A DNA stretch of 6,459 bases from Anaerolineae bacterium (GTDB lineage Bacteria > Chloroflexota > Anaerolineae > Anaerolineales > UBA11858). Of this stretch, positions 1 through 3,998 are shown piece after piece. The notes beneath the pieces are model-generated. The model made no database searches and was not told where the DNA came from. It saw only the letters and a list, made by a program, of their open reading frames with translations. The stretch is from contig RFKO01000184.1 of NCBI GenBank assembly GCA_003694235.1, positions 1 to 6,459 of the forward strand, read 5' to 3'. Numbering within the stretch: position 1 is the stretch's first letter; every line of letters starts with the position of its first letter. A program made the position numbers and the translations under genes.

Positions 1-85
1 GAGAGACTTCGGAAGTCTGAGCGGGCCGGCAGGCGGCCAGCAGCAGAAGGATGAGCGAGAGCGTGAGCAGCAGGTTGCGGTTCAT
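1..85 (-). CDS. lipoprotein, N-terminal fragment
   Basis: Only the first 28 codons lie in the window; the gene runs off the left edge. On the minus strand the ATG at 85-83 is preceded by AAAGGGG about six bases upstream, a good ribosome binding site. The peptide starts MNRN, then has a hydrophobic stretch of mostly leucines (residues 5-18) ending in a lipobox L-A-A-C with Cys19, followed by RPAQTSEVS. This is a classical type II (lipoprotein) signal peptide, so the mature protein should be lipid-anchored on the outer face of the cytoplasmic membrane. The function cannot be read from this fragment. An 11-base core, ACTTCGGAAGT, lies inside the coding region and recurs in the promoter region of the same gene (see 119-135). 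Confidence 0.8.
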   Translation of the reverse strand, partial: MNRNLLLTLSLILLLLAACRPAQTSEVS

Positions 86-118
86 CGGATGCCCCTTTCG
101 TCGCGTCGTCAGGTGACA

Positions 119-135
119 GTCACTTCGGAAGTGAC
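119..135. promoter_or_regulatory. near-perfect palindrome just downstream of the lipoprotein -10
   Basis: GTCACTTCGGAAGTGAC is a 7-bp inverted repeat around CGG. It sits about ten bases downstream of the minus-strand TATAAT, so it would overlap the first transcribed bases. That position suits a repressor operator or a 5' leader hairpin. A second copy of the core (AGACTTCGGAAGTCT) is at 4-18 inside the lipoprotein gene. No regulator is identifiable. Confidence 0.4.
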
Positions 136-144
136 GTCAGCGGA

Positions 145-150
145 ATTATA
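145..150 (-). promoter_or_regulatory. -10 box (TATAAT) for the left-edge lipoprotein gene
   Basis: Read on the minus strand, 150-145 is a perfect TATAAT, about 60 bases upstream of the lipoprotein ATG at 85. No convincing TTGACA lies 16-18 bases upstream; that space is occupied by the 151-180 hairpin. Transcription would start near 138, immediately before the 119-135 palindrome. Confidence 0.55.
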
Positions 151-180
151 CCCTCCCGCGGGTTTGGAACCGGGGGAGGG
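151..180. repeat. intergenic hairpin, CCTCCCGC/GGTT repeat family, copy 1
   Basis: Outer arms CCCTCCC and GGGAGGG enclose inner arms GGTT and AACC around TGG. The same architecture (CTCCCGC-x-GGTT ... AACC-x-GCGGGAG) appears at 230-258 and in an expanded form at 5901-5992, so this is one copy of a dispersed palindromic repeat. No run of T follows it on either strand, which argues against a simple intrinsic terminator. Confidence 0.6.
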
Positions 181-202
181 TTGGGCACGCTGCTTTCGAA
201 AA

Positions 203-220
203 GCGACGCCCAGGCGTCGC
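203..220. repeat. perfect 8-bp inverted repeat
   Basis: GCGACGCC at 203-210 pairs with GGCGTCGC at 213-220 across two bases. It lies between the two CCTCCCGC hairpins and is one of at least six hairpins packed into 119-349. Function unknown. Confidence 0.5.
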
Positions 221-229
221 AATCCAAAA

Positions 230-258
230 CCTCCCGCTGGTTCGCAACCTGCGGGAGG
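230..258. repeat. intergenic hairpin, CCTCCCGC/GGTT repeat family, copy 2
   Basis: CCTCCCGC (230-237) pairs with GCGGGAGG (251-258), and inside this GGTT (239-242) pairs with AACC (246-249) around CGC; only one T-T mismatch interrupts the stem. It is the cleanest compact copy of the family shared with 151-180 and 5901-5992. Confidence 0.65.
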
Positions 259-262
259 GTCG

Positions 263-295
263 AGACGTTCAACTGCTGGGAGAAGTTGAACGTCT
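263..295. repeat. perfect 12-bp inverted repeat, 9-base loop
   Basis: AGACGTTCAACT (263-274) pairs perfectly with AGTTGAACGTCT (284-295). GTTCAACTGC from its left arm is repeated directly at 356-365. The stem has mixed base composition and no flanking T run, so it is more like a palindromic repeat or operator than a terminator. Confidence 0.6.
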
Positions 296-310
296 GCACT
301 TCTGCGAAAA

Positions 311-349
311 GTTGACCATCTTGCCACGGTGTAGCACAAATGGCTCAAC
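311..349. repeat. imperfect inverted repeat, last of the left hairpin cluster
   Basis: GTTGACCAT (311-319) pairs with ATGGcTCAAC (340-349), nine base pairs with one bulged C. No gene is supported between 86 and 420: apart from the hairpins listed here I see nothing with coding character. Confidence 0.4.
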
Positions 350-420
350 GCAGGAGTTCAACTGCCGTGAGAACTCGATGTGTTGTCTGCCCCGATCCCT
401 TCTCGAGTTTTCGGATAAGC

Positions 421-510
421 GCACAGAAGAAGCATTCTCCCTCGCCGCTCTGCGTCAGGGCGGTGCACCGGAGGGGGTTCGGAAGTCGGTCGGTGATCCT
501 GCATCCAGGT
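421..510 (+). pseudogene. remnant of a second ECF sigma factor gene (5' part)
   Basis: In frame, this stretch reads TEEAFSLAALRQGGAPEGV, against SEETFSLAALRQGDAAEFA in the intact sigma factor at 932. At the DNA level 424-466 is nearly identical to 984-1026, with only a few differences. Homology seems to continue after a run of extra G near 471-476 that breaks the frame, then fades by about 510. There is no start codon with a ribosome binding site, no promoter element and nothing beyond the first part of region 2. It is best read as the relic of a duplicated or paralogous sigma gene whose 3' part was deleted. The deletion joint lies next to the broken end of the transporter fragment at 521-781. 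Confidence 0.6.
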
Positions 511-520
511 CGCTTCTCTA

Positions 521-781
521 TTATTCGCCCACGATCACCAGAATCAGCCCCAGGGAGAACACCAGGCCAACAAGCAGTTTGACAACGCCATAGGGCATCG
601 CATCAGAAGTGCCGGCGGCGACCGTGGTGGCGAACACCGCCCCCAGCGCGATGAATGCTCCGGCCAGCAAAGCCAGAGCGAACATGTTGCTCGCTGGAAG
701 TTCGGTTTTGCGCACGCCAATGCACTCGGCGCGCCGCGCCATTTCGGTGGGTAGAAGAGCATCAATGCGTAATTCACTCAT
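521..781 (-). pseudogene. formate/nitrite transporter family, truncated after 86 residues
   Basis: The ATG at 781-779 has GGAG about eight bases upstream. The 86-residue product resembles the N-terminus of FNT-family channels (FocA/NirC): a short cytoplasmic helix (DALLPTEMARRAE), a first membrane segment around residues 33-55 (FALALLAGAFIALGAVFAT), then a second around 64-85 (VVKLLVGLVFSLGLILVIVG). In the family this continues into a VGGAELFTGN-type loop and four more helices, about 270 residues in all. Here it stops at VGE followed by TAA TAG, and no FNT sequence continues in any frame downstream. An FNT pore needs six helices per protomer, so this fragment is very unlikely to transport anything. 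Its promoter region appears intact (see 828-833 and 855-890). Confidence 0.75.
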
Positions 782-827
782 AAGCGTCTCCAAAATTGGG
801 TGGGTAGTGTGAAATAGCTTGATGCAA

Positions 828-833
828 TCATAA
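828..833 (-). promoter_or_regulatory. -10 box of the truncated FNT gene
   Basis: On the minus strand 833-828 reads TATGAT, with no good -35 hexamer upstream. A start site near 820-821 would place the palindrome centred at 861.5 at about -41, the standard position of a class II CRP/FNR-activated promoter. A weak -35 with an activator site at that distance is the usual arrangement. Confidence 0.45.
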
Positions 834-854
834 CAGACGCCATCGGCTCGCTAA

Positions 855-868
855 GTGATAATATTCAC
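855..868. promoter_or_regulatory. CRP/FNR- or Rex-type operator, site 1
   Basis: GTGA-taatat-TCAC is a perfect 4+4 palindrome with a 6-base spacer, the geometry of CRP (TGTGA-N6-TCACA). Rex sites (TTGTGA-N6-TCACAA) share this geometry, and the right half here extends to TTCACAA. It sits between the divergent FNT fragment and the sigma factor gene. Confidence 0.6.
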
Positions 869-876
869 AAATTATT

Positions 877-890
877 GTGACAAATTTCAC
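877..890. promoter_or_regulatory. CRP/FNR- or Rex-type operator, site 2
   Basis: GTGA-caaatt-TCAC repeats the geometry of site 1 with its centre at 883.5, exactly 22 bp (about two helical turns) away. The left half extends to TTGTGA. TCACAA (865-870) and TTGTGA (875-880) form a further inverted repeat between the two sites. Tandem same-face sites favour cooperative binding of one regulator able to control both divergent genes. Confidence 0.6.
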
Positions 891-896
891 CCAGCG

Positions 897-931
897 TTAT
901 TGGCCCACCCCTTCATGTTACAATTACGCCC
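897..931 (+). promoter_or_regulatory. sigma-gene promoter: TACAAT -10, weak -35
   Basis: TACAAT at 919-924 is a good -10 box; the matching -35 region (TTATTG at 897-902, 16-base spacer) is poor. The predicted start lies at about 931-932, on or next to the ATG of the sigma factor, and no Shine-Dalgarno sequence lies between. The operators at 855-890 are 48 and 70 bases upstream. Confidence 0.45.
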
Positions 932-1573
932 ATGAATCCGGTAACCAAACGCCCTCTCGACGCATCTAAAGGGGCAGAACAATCGGAAGAGACATTCTCG
1001 CTCGCCGCGCTGCGTCAGGGCGATGCGGCCGAGTTCGCCCGTCTGGTGGACGCCTATTCCGGCATGATTTACCGGCTGGCGAGTCGCATGTTACAGAACC
1101 CTCAGGACGCAGAGGATGTCCTCCAGGAGACCTTCATCAAGGCTTACAAGGCACTGCCCGCTTTCGATGGCCGTTCGAAGCTTTCCACCTGGCTGTATCG
1201 CATCGCCACCAACGAAGCGCTGATGCTGTTGCGCAAAAAGACCTTGCCCACGGTGTCGGTCAACGCGCCGCTCGAAGACGCCGATCCTGAAGGCTTTGAA
1301 CTGGAGATTGTGGACTGGTGTTGCCTGCCGGAGAGCGAGCTGATGTCGGAGGAAGCGCGCCGTTATCTGGATGAAAGCATCGAGGCGTTGCCGGAAACGC
1401 TTAAATCGGTGTTCGTGCTGCGAGACCTGGAGGGACTTTCGGTGCGCCAGACGGCCGAAGTGTTGGGCATCAGCGAGGGAGCAGTAAAAACCCGCCTGCA
1501 CCGCGCTCGCCTTGCCTTGCGCGAGATGCTGACGGCATACTTCAAAGAACGATTACCCGCGAGTGGACTGTGA
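932..1573 (+). CDS. ECF-type RNA polymerase sigma factor
   Basis: This 213-residue sigma-70 family protein has only regions 2 and 4. Region 2 spans about 31-103 (DAAEFARLVDAYSGMIYRLA, then NPQDAEDVLQETFIKAY and the -10-binding segment FDGRSKLSTWLYRIATNEAL). Region 4 spans about 145-200 (LPETLKSVFVLRDLEGLSVR, then the helix-turn-helix ISEGAVKTRLHRARLALREM). The linker contains a vicinal cysteine pair (C130, C131). The roughly 20-residue N-terminal extension follows from the ATG at 932; no better start lies inside it. There is no ribosome binding site and the -10 box ends eight bases upstream, so translation may be leaderless. Its stop overlaps the start of an anti-sigma gene, the usual ECF pairing. 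The partner resembles RsrA, and thiol-redox genes follow, so a SigR-like role in disulfide stress is inferred. Confidence 0.93.
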   Translation: MNPVTKRPLDASKGAEQSEETFSLAALRQGDAAEFARLVDAYSGMIYRLASRMLQNPQDAEDVLQETFIKAYKALPAFDGRSKLSTWLYRIATNEALMLLRKKTLPTVSVNAPLEDADPEGFELEIVDWCCLPESELMSEEARRYLDESIEALPETLKSVFVLRDLEGLSVRQTAEVLGISEGAVKTRLHRARLALREMLTAYFKERLPASGL

Positions 1574-1833
1574 GCAAAAAAACGATTTCCCCCCCGCCTT
1601 CCTGTCGCCACCTGTTGGATACGCTGTCGGATTACCTGGATGGTGAATTGAGCGCAGAACTCTGCCGGGAACTGGAGCGGCATCTCTCCGATTGTGAGGA
1701 TTGCCGCGTGGTGGTGGATACGCTTCGCAAGACGATTGAACTGTACCGCGAGACGGTTGCCGAACCGCAACTGCCGCCGGATGTGCGCCTGCGCCTGTTT
1801 CATCGGCTGGATCTGGAAGAGTATCTGGAATGA
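1570..1833 (+). CDS. RsrA-like zinc-binding anti-sigma factor
   Basis: The GTG at 1570 overlaps the sigma stop (GTGA), which implies translational coupling. The 87-residue protein has no membrane segment and consists of a zf-HC2/ZAS fold: C12, C32, H38, C42 and C45, with the H-x3-C-x2-C signature H-LSD-C-ED-C. Recalled Streptomyces RsrA aligns over almost the whole length (DCSEILDHLYEFLD versus SCRHLLDTLSDYLD; both end with an R-L-D helix), and its C11, H37, C41 and C44 correspond to C12, H38, C42 and C45. RsrA's C61/C62 pair is absent. In RsrA, oxidation of the zinc cysteines releases SigR. The same redox switch here is an inference from the aligned residues and from the neighbouring disulfide-reducing genes. 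A terminator follows directly. Confidence 0.85.
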   Translation: MSKKTISPPPSCRHLLDTLSDYLDGELSAELCRELERHLSDCEDCRVVVDTLRKTIELYRETVAEPQLPPDVRLRLFHRLDLEEYLE

Positions 1834-1835
1834 AT

Positions 1836-1864
1836 GCGGCGGAGACAACCCCGCCGCTTTGTTT
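1836..1864 (+). terminator. intrinsic terminator after the sigma/anti-sigma pair
   Basis: GCGGCGG (1836-1842) pairs with CCGCCGC (1851-1857) across an 8-base loop, followed by TTTGTTT. It starts three bases after the anti-sigma stop and separates this unit from the redox genes. Confidence 0.75.
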
Positions 1865-1867
1865 AAG

Positions 1868-1896
1868 TGTAACCTTTTGCCTGTTTGTGCATCCTA
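1868..1896 (+). promoter_or_regulatory. candidate ECF-sigma promoter of the redox operon
   Basis: TGTAACC at 1868-1874 contains the AAC core common in ECF -35 elements, and TCCTA at 1892-1896 follows after a 17-base spacer. The pair lies just after the terminator and about 58 bases upstream of the PDO start. No good TTGACA/TATAAT pair is visible in 1865-1953. Recognition by the sigma factor at 932 is a guess; the sequence does not match the Streptomyces SigR consensus (GGAAT-N18-GTT). Confidence 0.35.
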
Positions 1897-1953
1897 CCAC
1901 TGGACGAGAAAAAACGTGCTCTCAGTGAGCGCATACTTTACAAGGAGGCTTGT

Positions 1954-2616
1954 ATGCCCGAATTGTTGAATCAAGAGATCCGTGACCAGGTCAAACAGGC
2001 GTTTGCCGACCTGCGCGAACCGGTGGAAGTGTTGTTCTTTGGCAGCGCGCAGGACTGCCCGTACTGCGAAGATACCCGCCAGATGGCAGAAGAGGTCGTC
2101 TCCCTGAGCGACAAACTCTCCATCCAGGTTTTTGACCTGGAAGCGGATGCCGAGACCGCGACGCAGTATCATGTGGATAAAGCGCCCACGCTGGTGCTGA
2201 CTGCCCGTAATGATGATGGGTTGAAGGATTACGGTATCCGTTATGTGGGCATCCCGGCGGGGCATGAATTCAGCTCGCTGATCCATGACCTGTTGCGCGT
2301 TTCCAGCCGCGATTCGGGGTTGTCGCAGCAGACGCGCGCGTTCCTCGCTACCCTGGATAAACCTGTGCACCTGCAGGTCTTCGTCACCCCTACCTGACCG
2401 TATTGCCCCCGAGCCGTGTTGCTCGCACACCAAATGGCAATGGAAAGCGATATGGTCGAGGCGGAGATGGTCGAGACCTCGGAGTTTATGGAACTGGTGC
2501 ATCAGTTCGGCGTCAGCGGCGTGCCGGACACTTCGATCAATCACGGCGCCGGCCGGGTGGTGGGCGCTGTGCCGGAGGAACACCTTTTGGCCGAAATTCA
2601 ACGCGTGGTTGCGTGA
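1954..2616 (+). CDS. selenocysteine-containing protein disulfide oxidoreductase (two thioredoxin folds)
   Basis: Starts at ATG 1954, with AGGAGG seven bases upstream. The 220-residue product has the length and layout of thermophile PDO (glutaredoxin-like) proteins: two thioredoxin folds in tandem, catalysing thiol-disulfide exchange in the cytoplasm. Fold 1 has C35-P-Y-C38 and a cis-proline at P78 (DKAPTLV). Fold 2 begins near residue 136 (PVHLQVFVTPT); its first active-site residue, 148, is encoded by TGA at 2395-2397, followed by P-Y-C151, a long helix, cis-proline P191 (GVSGVPDT) and the terminal GAVPEEHLLAEIQ segment. The frame is unchanged across the TGA and no residue is missing, so I read it as selenocysteine (U148-P-Y-C151). 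A stem-loop at 2402-2441 could be the SECIS. Alternatives are a fresh nonsense mutation or a base-call error at a TGC/TGT codon. The second part has no credible independent start (GTG 2416 lacks a ribosome binding site). A glutaredoxin follows 24 bases later, and a reductase lies at 4568. Confidence 0.8.
2402..2441 (+). promoter_or_regulatory. candidate bacterial SECIS element
   Basis: Downstream of the in-frame TGA, CGAGC (2410-2414) pairs with GCTCG (2421-2425) around a six-base loop CGUGUU, and ATTGCC (2402-2407) pairs with GGCAAT (2436-2441) as a lower stem. Seventeen bases separate the TGA from the apical loop, and a G is present among the first two loop bases. Both fit the general bacterial SECIS model (loop about 16-37 bases from UGA, short apical stem). 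Short stems also arise by chance, so the evidence is supportive and not decisive. Confidence 0.5.
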
Positions 2617-2640
2617 GGATTTAGGAGGTCGTCAGGAAAC

Positions 2641-2904
2641 ATGGTTGCCAAAAAGGAAAAAAACAAGTACCCGCGTGTTATCCTTTTCACCACACCGACC
2701 TGTACATTTTGCAAGAAAGCCAAACGGTATTTGCGTGAGCGCGGTGTGCCTTTCAAGGACGTGGATGTCTCGCGTGACCCGGCTGCGGCGCGCGACATGG
2801 TGCGACGCAGCGGTCAGCAGGGCGTGCCGGTGATTGACATCGGCGGCAAGATCGTGGTCGGTTTCGACCGCCCGAAGATCGATCGTCTGCTGGGGTTGAA
2901 CTGA
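2641..2904 (+). CDS. glutaredoxin family protein
   Basis: This 87-residue single glutaredoxin/NrdH-type fold starts VILFTTPTC, with the dithiol active site C21-T-F-C24, a positively charged helix after it (KKAKRYLRERG), the cis-proline segment GQQGVPVI (P63), and a C-terminal GFDRPKIDRLL where glutaredoxins bind glutathione or partner proteins. The ATG at 2641 has AGGAGG at 2623-2628 and a nearer AGGAA at 2634-2638. Known family roles are reduction of protein disulfides or of ribonucleotide reductase; the C-TF-C motif does not identify the partner. It lies between the seleno-PDO and the NifX-type gene, with gaps of 24 and 1 bases, so it is almost certainly cotranscribed with them. Confidence 0.88.
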   Translation: MVAKKEKNKYPRVILFTTPTCTFCKKAKRYLRERGVPFKDVDVSRDPAAARDMVRRSGQQGVPVIDIGGKIVVGFDRPKIDRLLGLN

Positions 2905-2905
2905 C

Positions 2906-3295
2906 ATGAACGGCAAAATCGCTGTCGTCACCCAGGAAGATGGCGAGCGCATCAGCAGCCACTTTGGCATGGCGCCCTACTTCCGCGTGTTCCAGGTCGA
3001 AGATGGTGCGGTGGTGCGGGACGAGCTGCGTCCCAAACCGCATCATGCCCGCCATCCGCACCATCACGAAGACCATGCCCATCATGGGAAGGGGCGCGGG
3101 CATCTGGGCGCGCAAATGGTCGCCGCGATTGACGATTGTCAGGTGTTGATTTGCGGCGGGATGGGAACGCCAGCCTATCAGCGCGCGCAGGCTGCCGGAC
3201 TGGAAGTGGTACTGGCCGGAGGAAAGGCTGTAGATGCGGTGACCGCTTACCTGAACGGCGAGTTGGAGAGCGATCTGCGACGGGTGCATCGGTGA
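2906..3295 (+). CDS. NifX/NifB-C-terminal-like (dinitrogenase iron-molybdenum cofactor family) protein, His-rich
   Basis: This 129-residue protein has the Nif11-unrelated NifX/MTH1175-type fold: KIAVVTQEDGERISSHFGMA at the start, YFRVFQVEDG, then GAQMVAAIDDCQVLICGGMG, and the final VDAVTAYLNGEL. In nitrogen fixers this domain carries iron-molybdenum cofactor intermediates. Stand-alone copies are common in non-fixers and most have no assigned role. A linker at residues 46-66 holds about ten histidines (HHARHPHHHEDHAHH), and C78 and C83 lie in the conserved loop, so binding of a metal or a metal-sulfur cluster is plausible. The start is one base after the glutaredoxin stop, and its own stop overlaps the next start (TGATG), indicating a tight operon. 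No nif gene is nearby. Confidence 0.82.
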   Translation: MNGKIAVVTQEDGERISSHFGMAPYFRVFQVEDGAVVRDELRPKPHHARHPHHHEDHAHHGKGRGHLGAQMVAAIDDCQVLICGGMGTPAYQRAQAAGLEVVLAGGKAVDAVTAYLNGELESDLRRVHR

Positions 3296-3873
3296 TGGCG
3301 AGACGAAGAAAACCGCGCTCACCTTTTGTGTTGATTTTCGCCGGCCTGGCGCTGATCCTGGTGGCGCTGGGCTGGCTGCTGGCGAATGGCAACGCCGCTG
3401 CCAATGACAGCGCCACAACGTCTTCGGCCGATTTCGTATCCGCCATCCCCGCAGCGGTGGACTTCCCCGCTCCGGATTTGCAGCTCTCCGATTTGCAGGG
3501 CAACCCTGTGGCGCTGACCGACCTGCGCGGTCAGTATGTGTTGGTAAATAACTGGGCGACGTGGTGCCCTCCCTGCCGCGCCGAGATGCCGGAGCTCGAA
3601 GCGTTCTACCAGGCGCACAAGGGCGAGAATTTCGTCATCATCGGCATCAGCGCCGGCGACACGCAGGCTCAGGTGGTGGACTTCGTGAACCGCATGGGCA
3701 TCAGCTTCCCCATGTGGCTGGACCCCGGCGAAAAGGCACTGCGCGCTTTCCGTACCAACAGCCTGCCCAGTTCGTTTGTGATCGACCCCCAGGGGCAGGT
3801 GCGTCTGGCGTGGACGGGCGCGATCAGTAAGGAAATGCTGGAAAAGCACGTCGCTCCGCTGTTTCAGCAGTGA
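3295..3873 (+). CDS. TlpA/ResA-family membrane-anchored thioredoxin
   Basis: The start is the ATG at 3295, sharing its A with the preceding TGA; the open frame extends further upstream but only inside the NifX-type gene. The 192-residue protein has a basic N-terminus (MARRRKPRSP), one membrane anchor at about 11-31, a short linker, then a TlpA-like thioredoxin domain: FPAPDLQLSDLQGNPVALTD, LVNNWATW-C91-P-P-C94, then IIGISAGD and the cis-proline L-P158-SSFVIDPQG. The anchor-in, domain-out topology puts the active site outside the cytoplasm. Family members reduce cytochrome c apoproteins or other exported disulfides. Here it would extend the cytoplasmic dithiol system across the membrane, with electrons probably passed by a CcdA/DsbD-type carrier that is not in this window. 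Confidence 0.9.
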   Translation: MARRRKPRSPFVLIFAGLALILVALGWLLANGNAAANDSATTSSADFVSAIPAAVDFPAPDLQLSDLQGNPVALTDLRGQYVLVNNWATWCPPCRAEMPELEAFYQAHKGENFVIIGISAGDTQAQVVDFVNRMGISFPMWLDPGEKALRAFRTNSLPSSFVIDPQGQVRLAWTGAISKEMLEKHVAPLFQQ

Positions 3874-3883
3874 AATCTGAAGA

Positions 3884-3986
3884 CAGGACTTACGCCGTCG
3901 GGGACAATCGAGCCACGGGGAGATAGCGATTGCTGAGTTTCTCCGTGGTTCTGTGGTGAATTCCCCGGCGGAGCAGGTAAGTCCTG
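3884..3986. mobile_element. MITE-like palindromic element
   Basis: Terminal inverted repeats CAGGACTTAC (3884-3893) and GTAAGTCCTG (3977-3986) enclose 83 bases that also fold. GCCG (3894-3897) pairs with CGGC (3966-3969) or, alternatively, CGGGGA (3899-3904) with TCCCCG (3962-3967); CCACGG (3913-3918) pairs with CCGTGG (3943-3948). The element has no coding capacity and fills the gap between tlpA-like and osmC-like genes. No clear target-site duplication is visible, so a structured non-mobile repeat or attenuator remains possible. Confidence 0.5.
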
Positions 3987-3998
3987 CTGGAGAGGGTT

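Noticed and set aside
119..349. CRISPR array
   Set aside because: The hairpins differ in sequence and there are no regularly spaced identical repeats or spacers.
521..781. Truncated FNT as a second selenoprotein or a genuine small membrane protein
   Set aside because: It ends in TAA TAG, not TGA, and the family sequence does not resume downstream; the product ends exactly where an FNT protein would continue.
1915..1931. Attenuator hairpin GCTC/GAGC upstream of the PDO start
   Set aside because: Only four base pairs around a five-base loop, too short to support.
1885..1953. Longer PDO start at ATG 1885
   Set aside because: It would add 23 residues with no family similarity; the ATG at 1954 has a strong AGGAGG at ideal spacing.
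1894..2601. Long minus-strand frame opposite the PDO
   Set aside because: It is a shadow of the strong plus-strand coding frame; no ribosome binding site or recognisable domain. The same applies to the minus frames at 4577-5404, 2753-3418 and 3864-4511.
2416..2616. Separate small gene starting at GTG 2416
   Set aside because: It is the same frame as the PDO and the direct continuation of its second thioredoxin fold. It lacks a ribosome binding site and would start inside a helix, after the active site.
3136..3294. Extended TlpA-like protein starting at 3136
   Set aside because: It would overlap the NifX-type gene by 160 bases; the TGATG junction at 3293-3297 and the basic-plus-hydrophobic N-terminus support ATG 3295.
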